Positions 52,534 to 61,788 of a DNA stretch of 64,000 nt are shown here, piece after piece (the stretch's first letter is position 1; each line of letters starts with the position of its first letter). The notes under the pieces were generated by a model. It saw only the letters and a program-made list of their open reading frames with translations. It ran no database searches and was not told the origin of the DNA. Location of the stretch: contig NZ_LT629758.1 of the NCBI RefSeq assembly GCF_900104725.1, forward strand, positions 8,580,001-8,644,000. The letters are read 5' to 3'. Position numbers and translations under genes: made by a program. The stretch comes from Actinoplanes derwentensis. Lineage in GTDB: Bacteria; Actinomycetota; Actinomycetes; Mycobacteriales; Micromonosporaceae.

Positions 52534-53327
52534 GAACGGACCTCCAGCGTGCAGCACTTGGGACCGCCGCCGGCTTTGCGCAGCTCGGAAAGGTCGACCC
52601 CGATGGTCTTGTAGCCGGCCCGGTTCAGATCCGCGGCCAGTCGGACGGCCTGCGACGGCAGGACCACGGTCTCGCCGTCGCTGACCGCGTTGAGGCCCAG
52701 CACGGCCGCGTCCTCCGGCGTTGCGATGATCGCATTCGGGAAGAGCTGCCGGAGCACGGACTGCGAACCCGGCGAGAAGGCCTGCGGCAGGTACGCGATG
52801 TTCTGCTCGTCCAGCACGCAGAGCGCGGTGTCGAGGTGGTAGTAGGCCGGATCGACCAGTTGCAGGGTGATCACCGGCCGCTGGAGGAACTCCTGGGTCT
52901 CGGCGTGTGACGCGTGCGCGGTCCGGAACCCGGTGCCGGCCAGCAGCACGTCACCGGCGAGCAGGATGTCGCCCTCGCCCTCGTTGGTCTGCTTGGGCTC
53001 ACGCACCTCGAAGCCGTGCTCCCGGAACCAGCCGGCGTACGCCGGGGCCTCGTCGGCCCGCTCAGCGTCCCGGAACTGCACGCCCAGCACCCGCCCGTCG
53101 ACCACGGTGCCACCGTTGGCGGCGAAGACCATGTCGGGCAGGCCCGGCAGCGGCTCGATCAGGTCGACCGTGTGGCCGAGCCCGAGGAAGATCTCTCGCA
53201 GGTTGTCCCACTGGCGAACGGCGAGTGCGTTGTCGTACGGCGCCGTCGGGTCCATCCACGGATTGATCCGGTACGTGACGGCGAAGTGGGTGGGCCGGCA
53301 CATCAGGTAGCGGCGCGTGATGCTCAT
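52530..53327 (-). CDS. guanidine-modifying enzyme, DDAH/arginine-dihydrolase type
   Basis: A 265-residue enzyme of the amidinotransferase fold. Active-site candidates are Glu118 and Asp120 (GEGD), His164 and Asp166 (YYHLD) and Cys258/259 (KCC). The guanidine-binding Asp of DDAH and arginine deiminase is replaced by Asn71 (FAANGG), and Asn22 is also present; as I recall, Asn22 and Asn71 define the ornithine-forming arginine dihydrolase ArgZ. Coupled by ATGA overlap to rocD, an ornithine-producing role makes a complete arginine breakdown route. The usual annotation would be dimethylargininase. Confidence 0.85.
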   Translation of the reverse strand: MSITRRYLMCRPTHFAVTYRINPWMDPTAPYDNALAVRQWDNLREIFLGLGHTVDLIEPLPGLPDMVFAANGGTVVDGRVLGVQFRDAERADEAPAYAGWFREHGFEVREPKQTNEGEGDILLAGDVLLAGTGFRTAHASHAETQEFLQRPVITLQLVDPAYYHLDTALCVLDEQNIAYLPQAFSPGSQSVLRQLFPNAIIATPEDAAVLGLNAVSDGETVVLPSQAVRLAADLNRAGYKTIGVDLSELRKAGGGPKCCTLEVRS

Positions 53328-53431
53328 GAAGAAGAACGGTAGGCGGCCGGAGGTTCCAGCGGCCCTGGATCAATCTTGCGTGAGCCGGTCGATCGTTGCG
53401 TGATCATCAGCGGGCGCGGTGATTCATTGCA

Positions 53432-53475
53432 AAGGCCCCGGCGGGGAGGTGAACCACCACCCATGCCGGGGCCTT
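53432..53475 (-). terminator. probable terminator of the gene at 53585
   Basis: Arms AAGGCCCCGGC and GCCGGGGCCTT with a 22-base loop. On the minus strand CTTTGC follows. It lies 110 bases after the stop of that gene. Confidence 0.55.
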
Positions 53476-53584
53476 GGCGACTCCAGCGAACCGCCAGAGA
53501 GTGCCGGGGCGAGACGATCTGAGCCGTCCCGGTTCCGAGAGAGGCACCGGTTCTCACCGGCGCCGTTGATCTAGTGGGTACCCG

Positions 53585-54169
53585 TCAGATCCGGTTCTGA
53601 AACTGTGTGTCAAGCCACGTCCGGAACTCCGGAACCGTCTGGACGTCGGTGCCCAGCCACCAGAGCTGCCCGGCCAGCGCGAGCACACCGACCACCAGAG
53701 CGGCGATCGACACCAGGACACCGATCAGCGCGCTGCTCTTGCCCGCGACATGCCGCTTGCGGGTGCCGAAGACACCGGCCAGCGACAGCACCAGGGCGAG
53801 ACCGGACACCCCGACGCCGTAGCCCAGCAGCGGGCCGGAGAGCACCAGCAGGGCTCCGGCGACCGCGAGGATCAGGCCGAGGGTGGCGGCGAAACTGGTG
53901 CGGGCCTTAGGGGCGGGCGCCGCGGGCACGGCGACCGGCTCCGCGATGGCCCGGGCCCGTTCGGCCTCGGTCGGAGCGGAAGTGGTACGGACCGGAGCGT
54001 TGGTGGGGCCGGCCGGAGCCGTTGTGGGGCGGACCGGAGCCGTCGTGGGACGGACCGGGGGAAGCGTCGAGGTGGTGGATGCGCTGTCGTCCCGGCGGGC
54101 AGTCACCGGCGTGCGCTCGGTGACCGCTTCATCGGCCGTGGACTGGCGAGGGAACGTAGGGATCCTCAC
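53585..54169 (-). CDS. membrane protein with Pro/Thr/Ala repeats, function unknown
   Basis: A 194-residue protein. Residues about 38-66 carry short repeats (VRPTTAP, VRPTTAP, AGPTNAP, VRTTSAP). Two closely spaced hydrophobic helices (about 90-130) and a third (about 142-165) follow, then a C-terminal external or cytoplasmic tail with WLGTDVQTVPEFRTWLD. The helical part resembles small DUF4190-like proteins. Function unknown. Confidence 0.7.
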   Translation of the reverse strand: MRIPTFPRQSTADEAVTERTPVTARRDDSASTTSTLPPVRPTTAPVRPTTAPAGPTNAPVRTTSAPTEAERARAIAEPVAVPAAPAPKARTSFAATLGLILAVAGALLVLSGPLLGYGVGVSGLALVLSLAGVFGTRKRHVAGKSSALIGVLVSIAALVVGVLALAGQLWWLGTDVQTVPEFRTWLDTQFQNRI

Positions 54170-54236
54170 GTCAGTACCTCCTAGGCGGTGTGACGTGTCT
54201 CCTTACCCCGACCGGCTACAAACGACACCAACGGCA

Positions 54237-54269
54237 CGGGCGGGCCACCCGCAAGGGTGCACCCGCCCG
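54237..54269 (-). terminator. terminator of clpP
   Basis: CGGGCGGG pairs with CCCGCCCG and CACCC with GGGTG around a GCAA loop, with a small internal bulge, 25 bases after the clpP stop. Confidence 0.7.
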
Positions 54270-54294
54270 GAGACGTGGTCGGAACAGACGTGGG

Positions 54295-54900
54295 TCAGAC
54301 CAGCGGAGACGACGAGGGGACGTCGGCAGCCTTGGCGATCACGTGGTCGACCAGGCCATACTCCTTGGCCTGGATCGCGGTGAACCAGCGGTCGCGGTCG
54401 GAGTCGCGGTTGATCTCCTCTGGGGTGTGCCCGGAGTGGAAGGCGATCCGCTCGTTCATCACCTGCTTGATGTGCAGCATGCTCTCGGCCTGGATGGCGA
54501 TGTCGGCTGCGGTGCCGCCGATGCCGCCGGAGAGCTGGTGCATCATCACCCGGGCGTGCGGCAGCGCGTAACGCTTGCCGGGGGTGCCGGCGCAGAGCAG
54601 GAACTGCCCCATCGAGGCCGCCATGCCCATCGCGATGGTGGCCACGTCGTTCTTGATGTACTGCATCGTGTCGTAGACGGCCATGCCGGCGCTGATCGAG
54701 CCGCCGGGCGAGTTGATGTAGAGCGCGATGTCGCGCTCGGAGTCCTCGGAGGCGAGCAGGAGCATCTGCGCACAGATGCGGTTGGTCACCTCGTCGTTGA
54801 CCTCGCTGCCGAGGAAGATGATCCGTTCCCGGAGGAGCCTTTCGAACACCTGGTCGTCGAAGGTCGCACCGCCACCGCGCATAGTCGTCTCAATGCTCAT
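54295..54900 (-). CDS. clpP: ATP-dependent Clp protease proteolytic subunit
   Basis: A 201-residue peptidase. The catalytic Ser is in [10 protein letters not shown], the His in [10 protein letters not shown] and the Asp in RDSDRDRWF. It begins [16 protein letters not shown] as ClpP subunits do. It is encoded alone, away from clpX, so it is likely an additional ClpP paralogue of the kind seen in multi-clpP actinobacteria. ATG at 54900 is used; it diverges from the DNA glycosylase. Confidence 0.95.
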   Translation of the reverse strand: MSIETTMRGGGATFDDQVFERLLRERIIFLGSEVNDEVTNRICAQMLLLASEDSERDIALYINSPGGSISAGMAVYDTMQYIKNDVATIAMGMAASMGQFLLCAGTPGKRYALPHARVMMHQLSGGIGGTAADIAIQAESMLHIKQVMNERIAFHSGHTPEEINRDSDRDRWFTAIQAKEYGLVDHVIAKAADVPSSSPLV

Positions 54901-54992
54901 GGACCCACTTTCTCGCAGTGTCCGACGGGATCCCAGCGATTCGCCTGAAGGGCGAATCAGCTCACGGCATAATGCCCGGCTACCTTTGTGCC

Positions 54993-55835
54993 GTGCCGGA
55001 GGGACATACCATTCACCGCCTCGCCGCCCGCCATCGTGAGCTCTTCGCGGGGCAGCCGGTGCGAGCGAGCAGCCCACAGGGACGTTTCGCGTCGGGTGCC
55101 GCGTCGATCGACGGGCGTGTGCTGCGCGACACCGAGGCGTTCGGGAAACATCTGTTCCACCACTACGAGGGCGATCGGATCCTGCACGTCCATCTGGGCC
55201 TGTACGGCAAGTTCGCCGACGGACAGTTGCCGGCCCCGGCGCCGGTGGGTCAGCTGCGCATGGTGCTGACCGGTTCTGATCACTGGCTGGAGCTGCGCGG
55301 CCCGACCGCGTGCGAGGTGCTCGACCCGGCCGCGGCGGACCTTCTGCGAGCCCGGCTCGGTGCCGACCCGCTGCGCGACGACGCCGAGCCCGCCACCGCG
55401 TACGCCCGGATCAGGTCCAGCACCAAACCGCTCTTCGCCCTGCTCCTGGACCAGTCGGTGGTCGCCGGATGCGGTCTGATCTACGCCAACGAGGTGCTCT
55501 TCCGGGCCGGTCTGGCCCCGGAGACGCCCGGCATCGCGATCGACCCGGCCCGCTGGACCGCGATCTGGGACGACCTGCGGGCGCTGATGAAGGAAGGCGT
55601 GCTGCACGGCCGGATCGACACCGTGCACACCCGGCACACCCCGGAGGCGATGCGGCGGGCGCCCCGGGTCGACCGGCACGGCGGTGAGGTGTACGTCTAC
55701 CGCCGTCCCGGTCAGCCCTGTCTGGTCTGCGGAACCTCGATCACGATGGGTGCGATGGCCGGCCGGAACCTGTACCGGTGCCCGTCCTGCCAGCCGTCGC
55801 AGCCCGTCACGTGGTCGCGGAAGCGCTCGGGGTAG
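54993..55835 (+). CDS. nei: Fpg/Nei-family DNA glycosylase (endonuclease VIII-like)
   Basis: A 280-residue repair enzyme removing oxidised bases. The start must be the GTG at 54993, since Pro2 and Glu3 (PEGHTIHR) become the catalytic N-terminus after Met removal. The helix-two-turn-helix is [18 protein letters not shown] with Asn; the zinc finger is CLVCGT...CPSC near the end. PEGHTIHR rather than PELPEV indicates the Nei group. A CATAAT box 20 bases upstream may be the -10 of a nearly leaderless transcript. Confidence 0.93.
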   Translation: MPEGHTIHRLAARHRELFAGQPVRASSPQGRFASGAASIDGRVLRDTEAFGKHLFHHYEGDRILHVHLGLYGKFADGQLPAPAPVGQLRMVLTGSDHWLELRGPTACEVLDPAAADLLRARLGADPLRDDAEPATAYARIRSSTKPLFALLLDQSVVAGCGLIYANEVLFRAGLAPETPGIAIDPARWTAIWDDLRALMKEGVLHGRIDTVHTRHTPEAMRRAPRVDRHGGEVYVYRRPGQPCLVCGTSITMGAMAGRNLYRCPSCQPSQPVTWSRKRSG

Positions 55836-57186
55836 CCGACGGGGTGCCCGCTTCCTGCGGGGCCTCCGACGGGGCCGGGCTCGGGGTGGAGGCCGACGGG
55901 TCCGGTGCCGGCTCCTGACCGGGGACACCGATCTCGAAGTTGTCCACCAGCCACGGGAGCAGTTCCGCGTACGCCTTGGTGGTGTCCGGCTGGTTGAAGT
56001 CGTGCGACAGCACGATCGCGCCGTCCCGGGTCTCCTTCTTGACCTGCTTGACGATCCGGCTGATGTGCTGCTCGGAGGTCTCGCCCTCGGGGTGCTCCCA
56101 GTCGCGCGGGTCGACCTCCCAGTAGAGCGAGGTCATGCCGTCGCCGTAGGCGGTCTGCACGAGCCGGTCGGTGAAGTTGCCGCCGGGGGCCCGGAAGTAC
56201 GGGATCTCGGCGTTCGGCACGGCGGCTCGGATCGCCGCGTTCGTCCGATCCAGATCAGCGCGGATCTGGTTCGGCTTCTTCTTGCCGATCTTCAGGTCGT
56301 GGCTCCACGTGTGGTTGCAGAGAACGTGCCCGGCGTCGGCGATCTGCCGGACCAGGTCCGGGTGCCGACGGGCCTGGGTGCCGACCAGGCAGAAGACCGC
56401 CTTGACGTCGTTCTGTGCCAGCAGCGCCAGCACCTTCGGCGTCTCGTTGGGGTCCGGCCCGTCGTCGAAGCTCAGCATCACCGTCTTGGAGCCGGTGGTG
56501 CGCAGCGAGTTGAACGGCCCGTCGCCGACCGGGACGATGGCCTGTTGCGCCTTCTCCTCGGTCTTCGCGACGCTGGGTGTGGCGGTCGGTGCCGTGGGGC
56601 CGGCCGGAGCCTTCCCGGTCGCCGCGGGCAGGGCCTCCACCGGGTCCGGCTCGGGGGCCTGCTGCTGTTGTGGCTTCTTCTTCTCGGTCCGGCTGATCAC
56701 GCCGACCGCCTCGGCGGCGGCGGTCATCACGCTGGTGCTCTCCCCGCCCTGCGGGATCGGCACGGCGGTGAGCAGCAGCCCGGCCGCGACCAACCCGGCG
56801 AGCGCCAGCTGCGGGCGGCGGCGGGCCACCTGCAGCCAGCTCGTCCGTGAGGTCTCCGCAGGTGCGCGGTGGGCGCCTTGCGAGGTCTGGGCGCGGACCG
56901 TCAGGGTCCCGAAGCGCTCCACGGTGTGCCGTCCGGCACTGCCGCGGGGCCGGGGCGGGGTGGGACGGGAGGTTCCATAGGAGCCGTCCGAGCCGGCCCG
57001 GTGCCGCGGCATCGGGACTGTGGCGCCGGAGGCGTCCGTGAAAGCGGTGCGAAGGCCGGTGAGCCGGGCGACGATGGGCTGCGTGGCGGTTTCTCCGGCC
57101 GTTTTGTCCGGCACTCGATGCCGTCCACGGGCCACGATGTCGTCGCGAGACGTCGGCGCTGATGAAAGCGGGGCGTTCGGCGGCAT
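55807..57186 (-). CDS. membrane-anchored polysaccharide deacetylase (CE4)
   Basis: A 459-residue protein. The first 125 residues are an Arg/Pro/Ser-rich cytoplasmic region, then a helix (LALAGLVAAGLLLTAV), a Lys/Gln/Pro-rich linker, and the NodB domain: SFDDGPDPNETPKVL with the catalytic Asp pair, NHTWSHDLK with metal His, YFRAPGGNF, WEVDPRDWE and IVLSHDF. A Pro/Ser/Thr tail ends it. It probably removes acetyl or N-acetyl groups from peptidoglycan or chitin. The tail overlaps the nei 3' end. Confidence 0.92.
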   Translation of the reverse strand: MPPNAPLSSAPTSRDDIVARGRHRVPDKTAGETATQPIVARLTGLRTAFTDASGATVPMPRHRAGSDGSYGTSRPTPPRPRGSAGRHTVERFGTLTVRAQTSQGAHRAPAETSRTSWLQVARRRPQLALAGLVAAGLLLTAVPIPQGGESTSVMTAAAEAVGVISRTEKKKPQQQQAPEPDPVEALPAATGKAPAGPTAPTATPSVAKTEEKAQQAIVPVGDGPFNSLRTTGSKTVMLSFDDGPDPNETPKVLALLAQNDVKAVFCLVGTQARRHPDLVRQIADAGHVLCNHTWSHDLKIGKKKPNQIRADLDRTNAAIRAAVPNAEIPYFRAPGGNFTDRLVQTAYGDGMTSLYWEVDPRDWEHPEGETSEQHISRIVKQVKKETRDGAIVLSHDFNQPDTTKAYAELLPWLVDNFEIGVPGQEPAPDPSASTPSPAPSEAPQEAGTPSATPSASATT

Positions 57187-57360
57187 TCGTCATGAGTACA
57201 CGTGTTGCACGATCAAGCGCGATACCAAATAGGTAACCTCGTCGATACCTTGAGTGATATTCACAGCTCATCTCATGTGGCTACGCTGTGCAACATTCGT
57301 CAGGACGACGCCGATTCGTCCTCTCCGCGCTCCGGTTCAGCTAAAACCCTGTGCTTATGA

Positions 57361-58527
57361 TCACGAGGGGTTATCTCCGCTGCGAGTGGCGTGGGCCAGC
57401 CAGTCGACCACCTCACTGACGGATCCACCCTTGGCGAGCAGCGCCCGCTGGCGGGCCGCACCGGTGCCGTGCTCCCGCAGTCGTCCCCATAGGGCGGTGA
57501 CCGTCTCCAGGTCGCCGTGCCGCTCCAGTTCCGGGCGGACATAGTCGACGAGCTGGCGCAGCAGGCGCCCGGTCGGGCGGGGCTGCCGGGTGGCCATGTC
57601 GATGTTCAGGCCCTCCAGGCCGTCGTGCGCGGCCCGCCAGTGCGCCGCCACCAGGAGCGGATGGGCCACGTCCGGGGCCGGGGTACCGGCGCGGACCTCA
57701 CGCACCAGGGTCGCGACCAGGGCCCGGGCCAGGCCGGCCAGCAGCACCGCGTCGTCGGCGGTGGGCATCACGTCGCCCATCCGGATCTCGACGGTCGGAT
57801 AGCTGGCGGAGAGGCGGGCGTACCAATAGAGCATTCCCTCGTCGAGCATCGCGCCGCTCGCCTCCAGGTCGGCGACCAGCGTCAAGTAGTGCTCGTGGGA
57901 CCGCAGGTAGGGCGCCGGGCCGACGGTGGGCCAGCGCTCCCACATCATCGAACGCCAGCTGGAGTACCCGGTGTCGCGACCGCCGAACAGCGGCGAGTTG
58001 GCGGTGGCCGCCTGCAGGATCGGCAGCCACGGGCGCAGGTGGTTGAGCACCTGCACGCCGGTCTCCGGGTCGGGGATGCTGACGTGCACGTGGGTGCCGC
58101 ACATGCCCGGACCGGGGGAGAGATCGCCGAAGCGCTCGCGCATCAGGTGATAGCGATCGTTGTCGACGATCCGGGCGTTGGGGCCGGCGGCGGGCCCGGT
58201 GCCGACCGCGACGAGCCGGGCTCCGGCCCGTTCGGCGGCGGCGCCCACTTCGGCGCGCAGCCCCCGCAGTGAGGCGGCGAGCGCGCCCAGGTCGAGTTGC
58301 GGCGGGCTGGCCACCTCGATCTGGCTGCGGTAGAACTCGTGCTGCACCACGGCCCGCAGTTCGGCGGGCAGTTGGGCGAAGACCTCGTCGACCACCTCGG
58401 CCGCCCGCGGTTCCACCGCGTCGACGAGGAGGTACTCCTCCTCGACGCCGAGAGTGTGCAGGTCGTCTTGTTCGGCCTGGGCGGCGAGCTCCGGAGAGAT
58501 CTCGTTGCTCTCGGTGGCGGTCTCCAT
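57361..58527 (-). CDS. ybdK: YbdK-type carboxylate-amine ligase (glutamate-cysteine ligase family 2)
   Basis: A 388-residue GCS2-family protein. It starts LHTLGVEEEYLLVD with the paired Glu residues for ATP/metal binding, CGTHVHVSIPDPETG as the second signature and YPTVEIRMGDVMPTADDA as the third. Such enzymes make weak gamma-glutamyl amide ligations; a role in glutathione synthesis is unlikely in a mycothiol-producing actinobacterium. The ATG at 58527 lies within a longer open frame that lacks family sequence. Confidence 0.88.
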   Translation of the reverse strand: METATESNEISPELAAQAEQDDLHTLGVEEEYLLVDAVEPRAAEVVDEVFAQLPAELRAVVQHEFYRSQIEVASPPQLDLGALAASLRGLRAEVGAAAERAGARLVAVGTGPAAGPNARIVDNDRYHLMRERFGDLSPGPGMCGTHVHVSIPDPETGVQVLNHLRPWLPILQAATANSPLFGGRDTGYSSWRSMMWERWPTVGPAPYLRSHEHYLTLVADLEASGAMLDEGMLYWYARLSASYPTVEIRMGDVMPTADDAVLLAGLARALVATLVREVRAGTPAPDVAHPLLVAAHWRAAHDGLEGLNIDMATRQPRPTGRLLRQLVDYVRPELERHGDLETVTALWGRLREHGTGAARQRALLAKGGSVSEVVDWLAHATRSGDNPS

Positions 58528-58581
58528 GAGCAGCGGGATACCCGGTGGGATCTCTCCGAAAACGATCGAGATTCTTCCATA

Positions 58582-58611
58582 TTGACAAGCTTTGGAAACG
58601 AGCGCGAAACT
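58582..58611 (+). promoter_or_regulatory. promoter of the GH16 glucanase gene
   Basis: A perfect TTGACA at 58582-58587 and GAAACT at 58606-58611 with an 18-base spacer. The palindrome at 58614 overlaps the expected transcription start. Confidence 0.5.
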
Positions 58612-58613
58612 TC

Positions 58614-58627
58614 TGAGAGCGCTCTCA
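58614..58627. promoter_or_regulatory. LacI/CebR-type operator palindrome before the glucanase gene
   Basis: TGAGAGCGCTCTCA, a perfect 14-base palindrome centred on CG, 26 bases before the ATG. It closely resembles the CebR operator TGGGAGCGCTCCCA of Streptomyces. Confidence 0.6.
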
Positions 58628-58652
58628 CAATCCCCGGAAAGGCGCATTCCCC

Positions 58653-59993
58653 ATGCGTATCCCCCGAAGAATCCTGGCCGTGGCGAGCGCGTTGCTCGTC
58701 GCCGGCGCATCCGCCACGTTCGCCGCCCGGGCCGAGGCCGCCGTGCCGCCCGCGCCCACCGGCATGACCCTGACCTTCAGCGACGACTTCACCGGCACGG
58801 CCGGCACCGGGCTCAACCGCTCCAACTGGCTCTACTCGACCGGCACCGGATATCCCGGCGGTGCCGCCAACTGGGGCACCGGCGAGATCGAGACGATGAC
58901 CGACTCGACCGCGAACGTCTACCAGGACGGCGGCGGCAACCTGGTGATCAAGCCGATCCGGGACGCGGCCGGCAACTGGACCTCCGGCCGGGTGGAGACC
59001 CAGCGCACCGACTTCGCCGCCCCGGCCGGCGGCAAGATGCGTATCGAGAGCCGGATCCAGCAGCCCAACGTGACCGGGGCGGCCGCCGCCGGGTATTGGC
59101 CGGCGTTCTGGGCGCTCGGTGACGCGGCCCGCCCGGTCGGCGCCACCAACTGGCCCAGCATCGGCGAGCTGGACATCCTGGAGAACGTCAACGGCCGGTC
59201 CAGCGTCTTCGCCGCCCTGCACTGCGGCACCAACCCGGGCGGCCCGTGCAACGAGACCACCGGCCTGACCAGCGGCGAACGGGCCTGCAGCGGCTGCCTC
59301 GGCAGCTTCCACACCTATGCGATCGAGTACGACCGGAGCGTCTCGCCCGAGCAACTGCGGTGGTACCTGGACGGCGTCAACTACTTCACCCTCAGCTCCA
59401 CCGCGGTCGACGCCACCACCTGGAACAACGCCACCCACCACGGGTTCTTCGTGATCCTCAACGTGGCGATGGGCGGTGGGTTCCCGGCGGCGTTCGGCGG
59501 CGGCCCGACCGCGGCCACCCAGTCCGGTGTGCCGATGCTCGTCGACTACGTGGCGGTCTACCAGTCCGCCACGGGCACCGGCACCACGCGCAGCGCTTAC
59601 GACCGGATCGAGGCCGAGTCGTACAACAGCTCGGCCGGGATCCAGGTGGAGACCTGCTCCGAAGGTGGTCAGAACGTCTCGTACGTGGCGAACGGCGACT
59701 GGCTTCAGTTCAACGACGTCGACTTCGGCACCGGTGGGGTCAAGGATTTCGTGGGCCGGGTGGCGTCGGGTGCCACGACCGGGATCAGTGGCCTGGTCGA
59801 GGTGCGCCTGGACAGCCGGAGCAACGCACCGATCGGGGCGTTCGCGCTGGCCGGTACCGGCGGCTGGCAGACCTGGCAGTCGATTCCGGCCAACGTCACC
59901 GCGGTGACCGGCAAGCACACCGTGTATCTCACCTTCACCAGCGGCCAGTCCGCCGACTTCGTGAATGTGAACTGGATCCAGTTCCGCAGGTAG
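58653..59993 (+). CDS. secreted GH16 endo-beta-1,3-glucanase with CBM6
   Basis: A 446-residue secreted enzyme. Signal peptide about residues 1-30 (ending RAEAA). The GH16 catalytic motif is intact: WPSIGELDILENVNG with both Glu residues and the Asp between. GYWPAFWALG and HTYAIEYD follow. After about residue 320, YDRIEAESYNSSAGIQVE begins a family 6 carbohydrate-binding module ending VNVNWIQFRR. It likely degrades laminarin-type fungal or algal glucans. A perfect operator palindrome stands in its promoter. Confidence 0.93.
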   Translation: MRIPRRILAVASALLVAGASATFAARAEAAVPPAPTGMTLTFSDDFTGTAGTGLNRSNWLYSTGTGYPGGAANWGTGEIETMTDSTANVYQDGGGNLVIKPIRDAAGNWTSGRVETQRTDFAAPAGGKMRIESRIQQPNVTGAAAAGYWPAFWALGDAARPVGATNWPSIGELDILENVNGRSSVFAALHCGTNPGGPCNETTGLTSGERACSGCLGSFHTYAIEYDRSVSPEQLRWYLDGVNYFTLSSTAVDATTWNNATHHGFFVILNVAMGGGFPAAFGGGPTAATQSGVPMLVDYVAVYQSATGTGTTRSAYDRIEAESYNSSAGIQVETCSEGGQNVSYVANGDWLQFNDVDFGTGGVKDFVGRVASGATTGISGLVEVRLDSRSNAPIGAFALAGTGGWQTWQSIPANVTAVTGKHTVYLTFTSGQSADFVNVNWIQFRR

Positions 59994-60048
59994 CGGTATC
60001 GCGGGCCCGGGCTCACTGCGTCGAGTTCTCTGACGAGAGGAGCCCTCC

Positions 60049-61050
60049 GTGAAGCTGAGCTGGAAGCTCGCGATCGCGGCGGTCGCACTGACCGCCGCGA
60101 TCATCCCGGTCGCGATCTCCGAGGCCGGGACGACCGACGCCGCCACGACCGGTGCCGCTACCGTGAGTGAGAGCACGAGCATGCCCGCCGCGCCCTACCT
60201 CTATCCGGGCTGGGGTGACGCGCCCGACCCCGCCGAGGTGGTCGCGGCGACCGGTGTCCAGGCGTTCACCCTGGCCTTCGTCGTCGCCGGGGACGGCTGC
60301 GAACCGGTGTGGACCGGCGAGACCGGACTGACCGGCGGGGTGCACGACGAGGCCATCCAGGCGATCGAGGCGGCCGGTGCCGAGGTGATCCCGTCGATCG
60401 GCGGCTGGAGCGGTGACAAGCTGGGGCCGGCCTGCTCGACGGCGCAGGAGCTGGCCGGGGCGTACCAGAAGGTGATCGACGCCACCGGCACGACCACCAT
60501 CGACGTCGACATCGAGAACGCCGACGAGTTCCAGGACCACGACGTGCAGGACCGCATCCTGGAAGCGCTCAAGCTCGTCAAGGAGGACAACCCAGGCCTG
60601 CGGACGATCCTCACCTTCAGCACGTCGACGACCGGCCCGAACGCCGACGGTCAGCGACTGATCGCCCGGGCCGCCGAACTGGACGCCGACATCGACGTCT
60701 TCACCCAGATGCCGTTCAACTTCGCCGAGGGCACCGACATCCTGACCGCCACCGAGGCGGCCACCGAAGGCCTCAAAGAGCTGCTGATGTCGACGTTCGG
60801 CTGGACCGAGGCCGAGGCGTACGCCCATGTCGGCATCTCGGCGATGAACGGCCTCTCCGACCGCGGCGAGGTGACCACCCTGGACACCTTCACCCAGATC
60901 CGCGAGTACGCCACCGAGCACGGCCTGGCCCGGCTCTCGGTGTGGTCGGTCAACCGGGACCGCGGCTGCACCACCGAGGAGGCGACCTCGGATTGCTCCG
61001 GCATCACCCAGGATGACTGGGCGTTCACCACGGAGGCCGCGAAGTTCTGA
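60049..61050 (+). CDS. secreted GH18-type chitinase-like protein
   Basis: A 333-residue protein with a signal peptide (about residues 1-26). The catalytic motif of GH18 (DxxDxDxE) appears as TTIDVDIENADEF; SIGGWSGD and the late WSVNRDRGC are also typical of the small bacterial chitinases that act without binding modules. AGAGGAG precedes the GTG at 60049. It lies 55 bases after the glucanase, so both may be expressed together against fungal walls. Confidence 0.85.
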   Translation: MKLSWKLAIAAVALTAAIIPVAISEAGTTDAATTGAATVSESTSMPAAPYLYPGWGDAPDPAEVVAATGVQAFTLAFVVAGDGCEPVWTGETGLTGGVHDEAIQAIEAAGAEVIPSIGGWSGDKLGPACSTAQELAGAYQKVIDATGTTTIDVDIENADEFQDHDVQDRILEALKLVKEDNPGLRTILTFSTSTTGPNADGQRLIARAAELDADIDVFTQMPFNFAEGTDILTATEAATEGLKELLMSTFGWTEAEAYAHVGISAMNGLSDRGEVTTLDTFTQIREYATEHGLARLSVWSVNRDRGCTTEEATSDCSGITQDDWAFTTEAAKF

Positions 61051-61692
61051 TCAAGGCGTGCGGGCGGCGGCGCGCTGCCGCCGCTTGCGCACCTTCTTCA
61101 CCACCCACGACCCGATGGCGATCGCGAAGAACGCCCAGATCGCGTAGTCGAACCAGTGCGCGTACCGCTCGGCGTCCTGCCAGCGGGACCCGAGGGCGTA
61201 ACCGGCACCGATGAACAGCGCGTTCCACACCCCGCTGCCGATCGCGGTGAACAGCATGAACTGCCCCATCGGCATGTGGTTGGCGCCGGCCGGGATGGAG
61301 ACCAGACTGCGTACCACCGGTGCGCACCGGCCGAAGAGCACCGCGGCCCGTTCGTGCTTCTCGAACCAGCGGTCCGCCTTGTTCAGGTCCTCCGGGTCGA
61401 CCAGCGGGATCCGGTCCAGCCAGTGTTTGAGCCGCTCCTCGCCGAGACCCCGGCCGAGCCAGTAGAGCGCCACCGCACCGGCCAGCGCGCCGATCGTCGC
61501 GGTGCACCAGACCAGAACCAGGTTGACCCGGCCCTCGCTGGCCAGGTAACCGGCCATCGACAGGACGATCTCACTGGGAATCGGCGGGATCAGGTTCTCC
61601 AGCGCCACCAGCAGGCCGACACCGACCTCACCCATCGATTCGATCACCGAAGCGACCCAGCCGGTGAGTCCGCCGAGATTGCCGTCGGCCAT
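61051..61692 (-). CDS. DedA-family membrane protein
   Basis: A 213-residue protein with several helices. It has the family text ENLIPPIPSEIVLSMAGYLA and RCAPVVRSLVSIPAGANHMP (the re-entrant arginine loop). DedA proteins help flip undecaprenyl phosphate or phospholipids. The stop is adjacent to the convergent chitinase stop, with no spacer. Confidence 0.92.
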   Translation of the reverse strand: MADGNLGGLTGWVASVIESMGEVGVGLLVALENLIPPIPSEIVLSMAGYLASEGRVNLVLVWCTATIGALAGAVALYWLGRGLGEERLKHWLDRIPLVDPEDLNKADRWFEKHERAAVLFGRCAPVVRSLVSIPAGANHMPMGQFMLFTAIGSGVWNALFIGAGYALGSRWQDAERYAHWFDYAIWAFFAIAIGSWVVKKVRKRRQRAAARTP

Positions 61693-61758
61693 GTGTGTGC
61701 CCTCCTCGATTCCGTCCGCTTCGTTTACCCGCCGTTCATTCAGCGAATCGCTTCCCGT

Positions 61759-61779
61759 ATATACCCTTCATCGGTATAT
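61759..61779. promoter_or_regulatory. PadR-type operator overlapping the promoter of the padR gene
   Basis: ATATACC and GGTATAT face each other across seven bases. The second arm contains TATATT (61775-61780), a probable -10 element eight bases before the ATG at 61789, so the transcript is probably leaderless and self-repressed. Confidence 0.55.
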
Positions 61780-61788
61780 TCCTTCAGC

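Noticed and set aside
53324..53557. A possible upstream peptide whose stop overlaps the start of the arginine-modifying enzyme.
   Set aside because: It crosses a terminator-like hairpin, lacks coding bias and shows no regulated-leader pattern.
58143..60182. A 679-residue minus-strand frame across ybdK and the glucanase gene.
   Set aside because: Both covered genes have intact catalytic motifs; the frame is an antisense shadow.
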